DNA of 64,000 nt from Ilex aquifolium (GCA_951799425.1 OX637396.1:32728701-32792700), one strand, 5' to 3'. Counted from the first letter of the stretch, positions 12,701-25,640 are shown. Program-made: numbers and translations. The notes: generated by a model from the letters alone, not told the origin.

Positions 12701-14376
12701 ATGTTTCTATATCTATATTTGTTTTCATAAATTATTAGGTTTTGTTTTTAAACTTTTGCCATTGCAGGAGGTGGAAGTGGATTTGATTATTACAGATTAC
12801 CGTATGCCTGGAATGACGGGCTATGATCTCTTGAGAAAGATTAAGGTTAGTTAATAAAGTTGACACTCCTATACTCAATATTCAATTCAATGATTTAATA
12901 ATTTTAGTATACTTGAGCAACCAATTTCCTTCCATGTTAGCTAATTAATAATTGTGTTACTTAGTAATTAATGCATTTGGGAAAAAAAAAAAATTATCAA
13001 AGAGGAAAAATATGTGTATTCATCTGTATATACCATATGAAACAAAATTAAAATCTTAATTTTATAGTAATAAAAAAGGTTATTAACATAGTTAATAAAA
13101 GAAAAAAATTTCTTACAAAATTCGAATAACCCCATTAACTTTATTCTAGAAATTTTATCGGATGAAGGTACGAGGTCAATTTATAAGGTTGGTGAGAAAA
13201 AATATATCGACATTTTATCATTTAATGTAATTTTCTTCACTAGTACAATTCATACAGATAAATTTGTATGAATTCAAGTAATTGAATTTTAATTAGAAAG
13301 GCCAAAATAAATTATGGGGGTGAATTTTGGACAATTTCTACATGGTTTACTTTCAAGAGTGATCTTATTAACTTGAGCTTTTATGTGATATATTGCAGGA
13401 ATGTTCATCTTTAAGAGACATACCAGTTGTAATAATGTCCTCTGAGAACATTCCTTCAAGGATTAACAGGTAATTAAGAAAGAAAACTTACACAACTCTT
13501 TAGCTCCTTTAATTCTGCCTACAAAACGACAATTCAATGCACAAGGCTTCTGTTATTACACGGGATTTAGGAAGGGTCATATGTAGTGACAGAACTATGT
13601 ATAAGCCTTGCCCCTTCGCATTCTGAATAATCCCCGAAAACTGTCATATGTTTCTAGAAAGTTTTATTGTTAAAAGATTAATGACTTCAATTTAATAACC
13701 AAATGAGGGATATAATTACATGAATCGATGAGTACTGCTCTTACTGACGAAGATACTTGTTTGGTTGATTCTGATAATTATAGTAAAAAAAAAAGTAAAG
13801 TTTTTTTTAAAATGGAGTTACAAATGTGACTTATATCAAAAATATGTATTGGCTCGTGATTCATTTTTACGAAGTATCATGTGAAACTATTATTTATGAG
13901 GATAATTTATTTATAACCATAAATTTATATTTATTATTATATGAGAAAAAAAAGACGGTGATATTGTCACAAACTAAATTTTATTATGGTACGAACCAAT
14001 TTTTGGGTTTTGTAAACCAAATTAATTTTTACGATGACATTGTACAAAACTAATTTTAATAGGTTCTTTATAAATTAAAATTTGTTGTTAACTATAATCG
14101 TTGAATAACTCCGTTAAATAAATTTTTTGTCTATGTCATAATTTTGGCTCTCCTCAAGATAAAATTTTAATTCCGTCCCTGACCATATGTATGCAATATT
14201 ACTCTTTCTTGTTGACAAAAAATTGAGACTGAACCTGGATTGCTTGGTTGATATGATGGATCAGATGCTTGGAACAAGGGGCAGAAGAGTTCTTTCTCAA
14301 GCCAGTTCAACAAGCAGATGTGAATAAACTTAGACCACATTTACTGAAGGAAAGGTTAAGGAACAACAATCATTGA
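9710..14376 (+). CDS. RR: Type-A two-component response regulator, 5 exons
   Basis: Exons are 9710-9815, 9972-10081, 12768-12845, 13399-13469 and 14265-14376, all GT-AG and phase-consistent, giving 158 aa. It is a receiver domain with a short tail, as in type-A regulators, which accept phosphate from histidine phosphotransfer proteins and dampen cytokinin signalling. The acidic pair is Asp16-Asp17 (HVLAVDDS), the phospho-acceptor is Asp82 ([16 protein letters not shown]), and the conserved Lys134 lies in EEFFLKPV. No GARP DNA-binding domain follows, which rules out type-B. An in-frame ATG at 9695 would add five residues (MGSLT); I chose 9710 because [17 protein letters not shown] resembles the usual short N-terminus, but either is possible. 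The protein ends shortly after the domain (KERLRNNNH), which resembles the ARR8/9 or ARR16/17 groups. An AATAAA lies at 14398-14403. Intron 2 is 2.7 kb because of repeats. Confidence 0.95.
9834..9854. repeat. (CA)n microsatellite in response-regulator intron 1
   Basis: A CA dinucleotide run of about 20 bases just after the intron-1 donor. Confidence 0.85.
10380..11090. mobile_element. Fold-back miniature element carrying a minisatellite
   Basis: The left edge (near GGTTCGATAACTTTTTG) and right edge (near GGTTACCGAACACA) are inverted relative to each other, with A/T-rich runs just inside. This resembles hAT-type miniature elements. The interior (10555-10770) holds a degenerate ~27-base tandem repeat built on AAAACCCACCACCCAAC. 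The boundaries are approximate and no target duplication was confirmed. It lies in intron 2 of the response regulator. Confidence 0.5.
11091..12660. repeat. Higher-GC insert of unknown type in response-regulator intron 2
   Basis: Base composition is clearly less AT-rich than the flanking intron. Apparent ORFs on both strands (11867-12503) follow a tandem repeat and match no family I recognise. It may be a fragment of a non-autonomous LTR element, but I found no long terminal repeats or target duplication. Confidence 0.4.
12150..12460. repeat. ~59-base tandem repeat, about five units
   Basis: Each unit starts with CCACTCTTGT or CCACTCTCGT, continues with TTGGACGAGGAT and ends in ATGCTCGTGG-like sequence. 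Five diverged units are in register, at about 12165, 12222, 12281, 12340 and 12399. Both strands stay open across much of the array, which explains the spurious long ORFs there. Confidence 0.8.
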
Positions 14377-14403
14377 AGAATGTCTTGGAAGTCGACCAAT
14401 AAA

Positions 14404-14884
14404 GAATGAAAATTTTCAGTAGTTTAAAGCCAGTCCAGTCCAGTCCCTCTTTGTTTGTTTTTCTTTCCTTTTTTTTATTTATTTATAGTTAAAGTTAATG
14501 CTTTGAATTATATACGTTCAACAGACTGATTGATTCATTTATAGAGGAAAGTAGTATCTTCTTTTTCTGTAAATTGACCAAAAAAAAAAAAGAAAAAAAA
14601 AATCCAATTTTGTTGGGTAATATTTAACTGGTGTATTAAAGGAATTTTCATTCTCTATTGCTAGGATTTTTAAATTATTTTAGACACGTTGCTGGCTTTA
14701 TTTTTCATTGTTAGGATGTTTAAGGGGTGTTAATTACGTTCATATTGTTTATATGAACATTACTCTTTTTTTATTTATTCGGGTCTGGGACCAACTTTGC
14801 ACAAGAGTACATAGACATAATTTTTTTAAACAAACAAAAAAAAAAACATAGACATTATTTTTATGGGTGTTATTAGGCCTGTCA
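14404..14884. other. Intergenic spacer after the response regulator
   Basis: AT-rich sequence with several A and T runs. I see no gene or defined element. Confidence 0.5.
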
Positions 14885-14898
14885 ATGAAGCAGATTTT

Positions 14899-15096
14899 TA
14901 ACCATCGAGCGCATAGATCAGCTAGCACGGGGCTGTTCTAATTTAACCAAGGTCCTCGGTTCGAGACTTAAAAATGCAACTGCGTTGAATACTCGGTAGG
15001 GAGAGTTTTGTTACTCTTGTGGTCCTGCCCGACTCGAATTTGGATTAGTCGGAGCCCGTTGTGACTACTGGATACCGGATGGTCTAGACCAAAAAT
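14899..15096 (+). mobile_element. SINE (family 2) with target duplication
   Basis: The head contains TAGATCAGCTAGCACGGGG and a B-box-like CGGTTCGAGACTT. The body is flanked by 14-base direct repeats, ATGAAGCAGATTTT at 14885-14898 and ATGAAGCGGATTTT at 15097-15110, with one mismatch. It differs in sequence from the SINEs at 9113 and 25420. Confidence 0.75.
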
Positions 15097-15110
15097 ATGA
15101 AGCGGATTTT

Positions 15111-17217
15111 AATTTGAATCCAAATCAATTTAACTGAAAATAGATTAATATTTTAATCTACATACCCGAATCTGAATAATTTTCTTTAAACAAATTTGGA
15201 TTTGAATACATGTAAATTCGATTCTATAAAAGTTCGATCCGGTATATATATATTAATAATAGAGAGAAATTATTGCACATATGTACATATTTAATTAGAT
15301 TACTAATGAGATTGACATGAAATTAAACATAAATTGTTGAGGTTAAAAGTTAACTTAAATTTGGTAAAATTATTAATTTTTACATTTAAATTTTATTAAG
15401 ATTCAAATGTTCAAACCGGATTGAATAATCGGATCGTATATCTGATTATTAACGTATTTAGATATAGATTAAAATTTTAAAATTTGTCGTATAAATGAAT
15501 CGGATTCAAAACTCATTTAGATTTAGGCAGGTCAAGATTCAATTCTACATTGTATCAATTATCAACACCTTTTTCCTTTGTGTTGTACATTTGGAAATAT
15601 ACACATATATGGTCCTTCAAAAACAAATAATTTTTTAAAGGAACATCACAGTCAATCTTCATTAGATTTATAGGAATTCGTACGGTACCCTCTTAGTTTT
15701 TGAAATTATGATGTACCCCTTTTTTTTTTTCCTTTAATTTTCTCTCATGAAGTGCCTTTGTGCGTGTGTTTTATTTACTGTATTATTATGCGTTTATATT
15801 AAATTTTTAATTATTTTATGAGTTAATGAGTTTAATTCAATTCGTTATAATTTAATCCATTATAACCCGTTCATTAAGTAGGTTAAAAATAGATTAGATT
15901 TGTTTTGCAATTCAACCCAATTTAAACCAACCCAACTCGTCCAGTTGTCACCTCTAGATTTGACTATGGCATCGCTAAAAAAAAAAAAAATCGGTGTTGT
16001 AAAAAAAATTAATTTATAGTTGGATATTTTTGTTTTATTCATTATCAAATAAGTGGGTCCCATTAATATTCTATGATGGATATTGTACCATATCACTTAG
16101 AATGAAAAACTTGGTAAATACAACATTATTATTTTTCTTATGCACTTAGGCCGAGTTTTAGATTCGGAGTTAAGACCCAACCATTGGGAATATGCAAAAC
16201 CGGTGTTACGTACGTGGGATTAGATTAGTTTAGCCCCATACGAAATCTTAATGTTCAAACCAAACATACTCTAGTATCATGTATATTCACATCAAATTCA
16301 TAAAACGGAGAAGTGTGCAATCTTGGTACGACCTAGTAGTCTCGATTTTTGTAATTTTCAATATATGAATTCTCATATTGGACTTGCTTATCTTGTTCCA
16401 CATTCCTACAATCCGGAAAGGACAGGAAGGGTCTGTTTCGAGAATTCAGATGCTCGAAGAGACAATCTAATGTAGACCGAATTGTAACACATTATTTGGA
16501 TCGCTAGAATAGATATCAAGACAGATGGAATTGGTCAAGTGAGTTGACTTTTTTGGAGCCATTTCTACATACGTGAATTTTTAAACACTCATGTCTAGTT
16601 AGGAACGACGAGACAAAATGATCTCCTCGTATCCCTAATAAGGGTGCGATGACCTGGGATGAATTTCGGACAAATTCCTTTAATTTAGAGACTGAAAATT
16701 GCATTTTACCTTTTTAGTAATATTTTGTAGTTAAATAACTTCAATGCATTAAATCAGAATTGATCGCTGTTTGTTTTGACTTAATTTTGGTGATTCATAT
16801 TTTTTAGCAGTATAATTAGTTTGAAAATTTTCTTTTTTGGAAAAATCTGTATTAATGGTCTAATTACGTGATTATCGATAATTCGGTTACTTTTGATAAT
16901 TTTCTAATTAGTTTTAGAGTTTTAGTACCATTTAAACTCTTGTAAGCGGCTAAGCAGCTTTTGATTATTCAATACAATTGAGAGAGTTTCTCTTTTATTC
17001 TTAATTCTTCTGGAATCAATAGAGTTATTGAAGCCTTTATAACTAACATTCTTTGTGAATCAACATGCGTAGAGTAAGAAAATAAACCGGTATTTATGAA
17101 CAAATCAAGAGTTTATTTTCATTATTCATTTTTTTATCATCATATCATTATTTTTACCCGCTTCCCAGAAGCCCAACAAGATGAAAAGCCACTAGGTATA
17201 TAAACATTACATAAATT
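15111..17217. other. Intergenic region between response regulator and NPF gene
   Basis: No gene seen. 15110-15545 has repeated GGATT-, GAATC- and ATTCAA-type motifs like a decayed fold-back element. 16780-17050 ends in sequence reminiscent of a plant LTR (CAATACAATTGAGAGAG near 16970), but no partner repeat was found. Confidence 0.35.
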
Positions 17218-17331
17218 TTTATTTAACTAAGCAGCAATATTTAACAGACTCAATAGGCATACAAGAACAGTTTAATAACCATTCTAACTCTTGATATCAC
17301 TCCCTCGACATGTCTTCCAGAGTCTCAAAGA

Positions 17332-20300
17332 CTATGCATCTGTGAAACCAGGAAAATTCACCTCTCTCTCAGCATCATCCCATTCAAGCTTCTTGTAAAC
17401 AAAACCCTTTGCAACCCAGGCAAAAACACACAAATTCAGAGCACTCAACCCTGCCAAAACCCAATAAAAGTCATCAAGATGTGCACCATTAAGATTATCA
17501 CTCAGCCATTCATGCCCCAATCTTGAGCTAATGGCCTGCACAGCTGTTATAACACCAGTGCTCATGAAGCTCCCGACCCCGATTGCGCTAAGGTACGCTG
17601 CTGCACCCATGCTTCTCATCTCCTCAGGCATTTGATCATAAAATAGTTCCTGCATTCCCACAATTGTGAACACATCAGACAGCCCACACAGCATGTATTG
17701 TGGGAGTAGCCACCACACACTCATAGGGACAGTCGATTTTGGCGAATCCTCGAGCCCATGGGACTGTGCAATTCCGACCCTTTTTGCCTCTACTAGTGCT
17801 GATACAACCATGGCCAGTACTGAGAAAAAAAATCCAATGCCCATTCTTTGTAACATTGTTATGCCAGAAGGGTGTTTGGTGATGGTTCGGGTTAGGGGGA
17901 CGAGTACTCGATCATAAATTAGAACCGAGACCAGTATAGTGAGGCCAGTGAACACTTGGAGTGACGCCGCGGGGACCTGGAAGTTGTGCCCGATTGACCT
18001 GACCATTGTGCTGCCTTGTTTGGTGAAATAGGTGCTTTGTTGGGCTATCACAACAGTAAACATTAAGCAACTTAACCATATGGGGATTAGGCGGATAAGA
18101 AGCTTCACTTCCTCAACTTGATTCACAGAGCTGAGCCTCCATGGATTTCTCTTCTTGGTTGATGCATCGATATCATCGATAATCATCGCTTTGTCCAAAA
18201 TTCTGAAGATTTCAAGTTTCCGAGATTAAACATCGAAGTTACAACCCACAAATAAGAAATGAAATTGATATTGTATTAGCGAGTTTATGTTTAATTTTGA
18301 GTTTATGAGATCAAACACTAAACTTTTTTTTTTTAGCAAGCTAGAGAGAAACTACACCAAAAGCTGTAACATATGTTAAAAGTTATACAAGCTTGATTTT
18401 AGTTCAAGAAGAGTGCTCTTTTTCTAGAATAGTTGTTATTGGCACAGGAAACAGAACCTTCTAATAGTTTAGTGTAAACTAAAGATTGACAAATTATGGG
18501 GTCCATGGGCAGCCAATAGCCCAAAGGTTAGGGCCCTGGGCCATTTTTCAGCCTACTAGGTCTATCCTATTGGCCTATAAATGATAATGGGCCCTAATTT
18601 TTTTAGGTGAGACTAACCTGGCCCATTAACTAGTTAAAAGCCGACGGTCAAGGCTGTGACCCCACCTCAGACATTTTAATATTTGAAATATTACATACAA
18701 ACTTCTTAAAGTTTGTACTCGCATAACACTTAGACCCCTGCTATAAATATATTCATTAATAAATTACACTCAGATCCCCTAAAATTTGTAAACATAAATT
18801 ACTTAGACCTCTTAGGTTTAAAATATTATACTTAGACAAAAAATACTTCAATCAAAGATAGAATATCAAATATATTAAAATTTTCAATTAAAATTCATGT
18901 TATATTATATCATTTATTAAAATAAAATCAAAAATAAAAAATCAAATTTTTCTTAAAAAATCATAATGAGTATACAATTATATTGTCTATTATATAATTT
19001 TTATTTTTGATCGTAAAATTTGAAATATTTGATATTCTATCTTTAATTGAAATATTTTTAGTCTAAGTATAATATTTTAAACTTAAGTGGTCTGAGTATT
19101 ATATGCTTACAAACTTTAAGAGGAGTAGGTGTAATTTATTAACTGATATATTAGCAGCAGGGTCTAAGTGTTACGCACGTACAAACTTTAGGGAGTCTGT
19201 GTATAATATTTCAAATATTAGGAGGTTTTAGTGATTAAATGACAAACCTCAGGAGGTCTGGATATAATTCCCCCTTATATAAATCAGTAGATCACTATTA
19301 CAATAAAAAATCGATTCCTACAAAACTTTCACATAATACATATATAGCAGAAAAGAAAACACTCGTAGATGAGGGAAGAGAAATTCAAAAGAGGAAACAG
19401 TAAAACCGCAAAAGAGTGGGACATAAGAAATCAAGCCTTAGTTTTAATAAGGATTGAATAAGGATGGACCCTTATATCTCTTGACTAAGAAAATCTCGAG
19501 AGAATTAAAGATGACCAACTAAGTTCGACCCAATTAATTAAACGTCCGCGTGACGAGATATACCAAATCCATCAAAATCCTCCATATCCATGCTATTCAA
19601 AATTCCAGATAGTTGGCTCTTTAATGGCATCACTGACCACTTTACATCACTATTTGATTTATATATATAGATATATATCATTTTGGTGTAGTGCAAAAGG
19701 TCTAAGGTTGAATGGTTATCCACAATTTAGGTGAAAAAGGTGAGTATTGGATCATCCATTAAAGATAAGTGTGACACAAACCTTTCTTTTTGACAATTAC
19801 TTGTGCCGACACACTACAAATTGTTTTATAAAAAAAAAAGTCTAAACCATAGCTGTATCTATACATTGGACTCTGCCCCAAAAAGTCTAACTCTTACCGA
19901 GTATTATTGGTCAATAAAGCAGTGACGATTCCTCCAATTAACCAACTATTTTTTTATTACCACCAACTTTCGTGACTTAGTGGGATAAGACTATATTGTC
20001 AACTATAGTCAATGGTCTGTCCATAATCGGATCGGGAAAGAGATTAATCGAGGTGCGTGTAAGATGATTCGAACATTTTTGACCATTGAACCCAAAAAAA
20101 AAATAATATTTTGATATAATAACAAAAAATGAATTCGCATCGTAAATCTATGTTTCATATATATTTAGTCATTGATTGCGAAAATAATAAAGTAGAGTGA
20201 AATCATTAAAAAAAAAAAAAAAAGATATTTGAAAGGGACGGAGTTATTTCAATCTACATCTCCCACGTGGATGGAAAGAATTTAGTCCCCATCTAGGTCA

Positions 20301-23300
20301 ATGAAATTCTTTGTCAATTAGGTTACCTTATCCTTTTCTACAGGTTTCAAACATTTTATCCTTAAATGAATATAAGAGTTGTTTGAGCACGTAAGTGTTT
20401 TTTTTTGTTCAAAAGTCAGGGGTGTCCACTTCAGCTTACGTGCACTTCGACTAATCTTTTTCTTAATTTGATCAAAAACAGATCACCCACGCCTGAACTA
20501 TAGAATATTCATGAGGAATGAATCTCTCATGATCTGATTGTAAGACATTGTCAAGATTCGAATTCAAGATATCGAAATTTACAGTTCATCCCTATTGTTT
20601 AGCATAAATTTTGACTAAATTTAGTATTATATTGTTAGCTGGCTTCTAGACCCGATGGACTGGGCCGTGAACCCACATTTTTAGATTGGTAGAGCCATGA
20701 TCCGTTGGGCCATAAAATCGGGTCATGGGCATAACTGGTGCTAAAAAGTGGTGATTTTGACATGACACATACCTAAAACAATTTGTACGACCAAACGTAT
20801 AAACCCCACCCAAAAACCCTACTTGGCTGCCGACTACGACCTGTTTCTTACTGCGTCACAATGACCATTAAAAAAAGAAAAGAAAGCAAAATGATTGTAA
20901 CTTGAAGTCATACACATATTCATTGTCACAAATACTATATAGCTCACTCAACCAATAAACCCATGAAGAGGTGATGATTTGTGACATAATGTACCACGTG
21001 ACATGAATTCGATAGTTTGATTTTGACATGACAAACCTATTTATTATTATAAGGTCACAACTGTATTGTGTCGAGTTTTGTTTCGGGTTGGTGTCAAGTA
21101 CTAGACAACTCTAATTCAACCCGTTTAACTAATCGTGTTGTGCGTGTCAATCTATTTATTTTCATATCGTGTTCATGTTGATTCATATAACTATCTCTTA
21201 ATCAAATCTATGCTCATGTTAATTTTTTATAAATTAAAAATTAACTTAATAAATATAATAATAAAAATGAATAACAATATCTTTTTTTTGTACCAGAATT
21301 AGGTTATCACTTGATAAAATATAATAAAAAATTAGCATTTTATTCTTGTAATACTACTTAAACGTATTAATCGTATCAATTTTCTATTATTCGTATTTGA
21401 CACTAACTCAACTCATTTATTATTTGTATTAAACGGGTTGTGTCATATATGAGTTTGTGTTGAAAAAGGATCAATCCTAACTCGCTAATTTCGTGTCGAT
21501 TTCAAGTCGTACTTTCGTATTGTGTCAGAAATTGTCACCCCTATTTACTAATATTATATGAAATGTATGATTAATTTTTAAATTTCTTAATGAAATATTG
21601 TATAAATCAATATGTTGTATAGAATTAAAATGATGGTTTTACTAGCATAAAATATCAAGTGGATTGTTCAAGTTGTTACAAAGGGGGTGGTAGGTTTAGT
21701 TAAGTGAAAAAAGGAATTCTGGTGTTGGATTTTTGTTTTACTGACCATTCATGTTTAATCCGAATACAACACAATTAATAACTAGGTGGGATTAGTATTA
21801 TTACACCTAACATGATTAATCAAATGACTTAAAATAAAGTTAATAAATATTTAATACTAATTTAAAATGACACGATTCAAATAAAATTACCTGAATTGAT
21901 TAGTACGTGCCAAAGTCCGGACCCTGGCTCGACCATCCACTCCAATCTCTATACTCTCATCTTCATAACAAATGCCATGACCACCATACGCCTCCGACAA
22001 GCGCCACTTCCTTGCGGCGGCAACCACCACTTGCGCCACCCTAGTAAAAGGGCTACCAACCGGCGCTTGTTTTCGATATGTTCCAATACCCAACACAAAT
22101 ATTGCAAGAGCAATAGCCACAACAACTGCAGGCATTCCGAATCCAACAGCCCACCCCACATAGTCCTGTACATAGATCACCACCAGCACCGCCGCCGTGG
22201 CGCCGCACACAATCCCCAAGTACCACCAGTTGAAAAATGAACTCTTGGCCGCCTTTTCCTCGGGAAAATTCTCGTCAAATTGATCTGCGGCAAAAGTTTG
22301 GACACATGGCTTGTGCCCACCTTCGCCAATTGTCAATATGTAAAGTGCTACAAAGAAAAATGCTCTGCTGTGTTCTATTGGAGTTGCTGATACTGATACA
22401 GTTAGCAGAATTAGCCCCTGTGAATTTAGCAGGAATCCATGATCAGAGAAGCATTCTAATTCTAATAAATTCATAATACAACAACAAATAGCGGTTGGTT
22501 TAATGATTATTGTCATCATTTTTAAATTTTAAAATCACGGATTCAAATCGCGTCGTCACCTCTATAGTAATAATGTCTTAATAGTGTCTGAAAAAAAAAA
22601 AATTATATAAACAGGCAAGACTACCATAATTTTTGTACCGAATTTACAATTTTCAAAAATCAATTGACATTTTCTTTTTGAAAATTAAATGTCTAGGATG
22701 CAAAAAATTTGAATAACGTAACTTTTTAGTACTAAAAGTCTTACTTAGTCTATCTTTCGGATTAGCTTACGCGCACCTCAATTAATTTCCTCCCAGTCCG
22801 GTAAAAAACAGACCATCCATACTGAGATTTGGGTATTCATGGACTGGTCCCAAGAAGTTGCTGAGATTCGAATTCAAGATGTCTGAATTTACAGTTCGTC
22901 TTTGTTATCACTTAAACTATCCCTTATGATTATCTATTTATAAAAGAGGTTGATAATTTATCACGTCGGGTGTCTTTCCATATGGATAAGTCTATGGTAC
23001 CCAAGAAGCTTGGTATTACATCGTACATAGTTTGTAATCATAGATCTTGATTTGATCATTTATATAAATTAATTGTAAAAATAATATAATTAGATAACTT
23101 TACTTTTATCACATTTTATTAAATTAAGTGAAAGCATAATATCAAAAAATAATTTTTGGACCGCTATCTCTCTCTAATCTACACATGTGCAGAGTCCGAT
23201 TAGGAAAATGCTATTTGCACCTAATTTGAGCACCTAATTTATGAACAACCATTCGATTGATTGTGGGCTCCATCTAACGTTGAAACTCATAACTAATCTA

Positions 23301-24122
23301 ATGATTATATTAAAACCACATCATTAAGTTCTTAAATTAGATCCCCATAACATTACTCATCCGATTATAGCATCAAAATATCACTTTCGATATCCTACTT
23401 CCACTTTTCATTCAATAAAAACACGTCGCTATTTCGGCACGGTATGGTAGCCTTTTCTGTATATATATATATAACTCTATAATGTATGGACAAAATGGCT
23501 TACTCATACTCGACGTTTGATGGTTTATGAGGTATATACGTGTATGAGTTCATAATATATGGACAGAATGGCTTTGTTCGCACAAGAGGTTTGATAGTTT
23601 ATCACGTCTCTCTCTCTCTCTCTCTCCTCTCTCCTCTCTCTATCTCTCTCTCACCTATCACTGGAAAGTAGAAAGGAAGATTGAGATTGAAATAGAGTTA
23701 AAATGAAAGGAAAAAGGTGAAGAAAGTGAACCCACGATGAGATATATGATGGAGGAGATAAGGATGGTATTGAATCGACCCAAGTAAGAATCAGCAACAA
23801 AAGCACCAATCAGTGGAAAGATTGCAGAGACGCCATGCCATGTATTCACATTCTTCGCAGCCGTAGCAGTTGGTTCACCAAGAACATTAGTCAGGTAGGT
23901 GATGAGATTCCCCGAGACTCCATAGTAGGCGAATCTCTCAGCCACTTCCACAACTGCATGAATAAATAGTTAATACTTTACTTCTAGAGAGAGAGAGAGA
24001 GAGAGAGAAGGAAGCTTACAGATAATGAAAATGGCGGATTTCCAGGGACCCTTGGAAGGTTGTTTTTTGACAGAGGTGTTCTGATGATCATCACCATTGA
24101 CTGGGGCTACAGTGTTATCCAT
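17332..24122 (-). CDS. NPF: NRT1/PTR family (NPF) transporter, NPF5-like, 4 exons
   Basis: On the - strand the exons are 24122-24020, 23953-23736, 22417-21891 and 18202-17332, phase-consistent, giving 572 aa, normal for this proton-coupled major-facilitator family. The protein starts MDNTVAPVNG, then GPWKSAIFII. The ExxER proton-coupling motif is intact (E37-V-A-E40-R41), followed by AYYGVSGNLITYLTNVLG. GEGGHKPCVQTFAADQFDE and SSFFNWWYLG are typical of the family. The central loop ends RTNQFRILDKAMI at the exon 3/4 junction, and exon 4 encodes the last six membrane segments (VEEVKLLIRLIPIWLSC, STYFTKQGSTM, FTIVGMQELFYDQMPE). The overall pattern fits the NPF5.10-like group. Substrate is not predictable from sequence, since members carry nitrate, peptides, hormones or glucosinolates. 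Introns 2 and 3 are 1.3 and 3.7 kb and hold SINEs and inverted repeats. The donor of intron 2 is GTGGGT. Confidence 0.95.
18677..19220. repeat. Long inverted repeat (fold-back element) in NPF intron 3
   Basis: Two arms of about 230 bases face each other. The left arm begins AATATTTGAAATATTA and the right arm ends with its complement. They share blocks such as AGATAGAATATCAAATAT and its reverse complement, with an AT-rich centre at about 18900-19010. A single-stranded transcript could fold into a very long hairpin. This is probably a miniature inverted-repeat transposon. Confidence 0.8.
19955..20103 (+). mobile_element. Truncated SINE (family 1), 3' part
   Basis: Contains the family 1 tail motif (GATTAATCGAGGTGCGTGT) followed by an A run at 20094-20103. 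The tRNA-like head is missing. It lies in NPF intron 3. Confidence 0.6.
20398..20605 (-). mobile_element. SINE (family 1), reverse orientation
   Basis: Read on the - strand it has a head with GAATTCGAATCTTGACA, the TCATGAATATTC region, the GATTAGTCGAAGTGC motif and a poly-A tail (poly-T at 20398-20406 on the + strand). It lies in NPF intron 3. No target duplication was identified. Confidence 0.7.
20606..21059. other. NPF intron 3 sequence without defined features
   Basis: Mixed AT-rich intronic sequence. I see no ORF or repeat with clear ends. Confidence 0.4.
21060..21545. repeat. Probable fold-back element in NPF intron 3
   Basis: Motifs such as AACCCGTTTAA near the left end (~21118) and AAACGGGTTGTG near the right end (~21431) are inverted copies, with GTGTCGA- and GTGTCA-type sequence on both sides. 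The ends are approximate. Confidence 0.5.
22735..22930 (-). mobile_element. SINE (family 1), reverse orientation, in NPF intron 2
   Basis: The - strand has the GAATTCGAATCTCAGCA head, TCCATGAATACCC, and the AATTAATTGAGGTGCGCGT motif. It is diverged from the 20398 copy and has no clear poly-A. Confidence 0.65.
23608..23652. repeat. (TC)n microsatellite in NPF intron 2
   Basis: An interrupted TC run near the donor end of intron 2. A matching (GA)n run lies at about 23984-24009 in intron 1 of the same gene. Confidence 0.85.
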
Positions 24123-24208
24123 TGGAGCTTGATGGAAGAATCTTGAAGAGAAGAGAAGAGAAGAGAAGAGACTAAATGAAACTTGAGAAAATTGAGTGGG
24201 TTTTGCCT

Positions 24209-24217
24209 CTATATAAA
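24209..24217 (-). promoter_or_regulatory. Candidate TATA box of the NPF gene
   Basis: The - strand reads CTCTTTATATAGAGG, centred about 90 bases upstream of the ATG at 24122, a plausible distance for a short 5' UTR. Confidence 0.5.
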
Positions 24218-25419
24218 GAGGATTTACTGTCTACTTCTCTTTATAGTCAGCAAGCCTTGTAGATTCCTTATTGGTACTCCCACATTTCTAGGCTTAGGCT
24301 CTAGAACCATGGTTGGCCACAGCCCACTTGGTAAGATTTCAATTGACCTTTACTTTGTGTTATGGGCAATAATGATACCTCGACTCAATCTGCAGACTCA
24401 ATCCTTTATAAAATTTTGAGTAAATATTGGATATAACAGTGGCATAACTTTCTCCATTTAATACAAATAAGAGTAATTCGTAGTTGAAAATATGGTGTAA
24501 TGTGAATAATTTTGAGAAAAATGTTAGCGGCTGTTGGATGAATCTATTTGAGACCGTTGAATAGATTTATTGAAACATGTCCTTGTTTAATATTATAGAT
24601 AACTATTCCATGTATAAAAGTGAGGTTTATTTTATCTACTTAATCATTTATTATTGGATAGTGACATTACGTTACGATAATAAAATGGTGTCACCATTAC
24701 ATCCACTATTTACTCAATTACGAGCCCCCATAAATAATAGGGGTTCATTATCAATTTAATCTCATTATGAATGATTAACTAAATAAATTAAATTCAAATA
24801 ATATTTCTTTCTTTTGTGGGACTCATTTAGTATCATCTCATCTCAATTTTTGACTTTATGCAACAATCCAACATAAAATCGAAGGAAAAGTTTTACGCAA
24901 ATGCAATTCTACACGAGAAATTCAACAATACATACGAACTTGACTATACATGATTATTAATATTACCATGTATCAATTGAACAACACAACTTAGATACTA
25001 CACAAGCTTAACACAGTCTGATTCATCATCAATCTTAGCAAAAACTATAATGAGTATATACAAACAATAATGTTGCATATACTAAAATTTTCTCTCTCCA
25101 AATGCTTAGATACTGGATGACGTGGTAAAATGTTGATCTTTTGAATATTAGTGTGGGAAGGAGGTGGAACCCACCAATTAAATTGTTGACTTTACTTTGG
25201 TATAATTTTTTTTTGATAATTCTGAAGAGTGTGGAAGGAGGCGGAACCCACCTTCGTGAAGATATCATGTATGTGCCGTTAGATCTTTTGAACTTCATTG
25301 TAATATCAATATTTTTGGATCAATAAAATTATTTATCTTTCGAAAAAAAGAAAATGTTCAAATTCAAGTATTCATGGGAGCTTGATTAAAAGATGTATAA
25401 AACAAAGATTAAAGTTCAA
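24218..25419. other. Intergenic region, no gene seen
   Basis: AT-rich. 25135-25350 contains two GAAGGAGGYGGAACCCACC copies about 70 bases apart and ends in an AATAAA-like signal plus an A run, which may be the 3' tail of a retroposed transcript or LINE. No coding sequence is recognisable. Confidence 0.35.
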
Positions 25420-25640
25420 AGGTAATTCAAGTAGTAATAGAGACAAATTGTAAACCCAGATCTCTTGAGTTCGAATCTTGACAACCTCTTAGAGTTAGGT
25501 CATGAGAGATTTATTCCTTATGAATACTTTAGTCCCGGCATGAATGATTTGCCTTTGACTAAACTAGGGAGGGGATTAGTCGAGTACGTGTAAGTTGATT
25601 CATATATTCCTGACCGTTGAACTGAAAAAAAAAAAAGAAG
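25420..25640 (+). mobile_element. SINE (family 1)
   Basis: Has the AATTCAAGTAGTAATAG head, the GAGTTCGAATCTTGAC B-box region, TCATGAGAGATTTATT, GGGGATTAGTCGAGTACGTG and an A tail at 25624-25635. It closely parallels the 9113 copy. Target duplication unclear. Confidence 0.75.

Noticed and set aside
9113-25640. tRNA genes suggested by GGTTCGAATC-like B boxes
   Set aside because: No cloverleaf was found; the boxes belong to SINE heads followed by a SINE body and A-rich tail.
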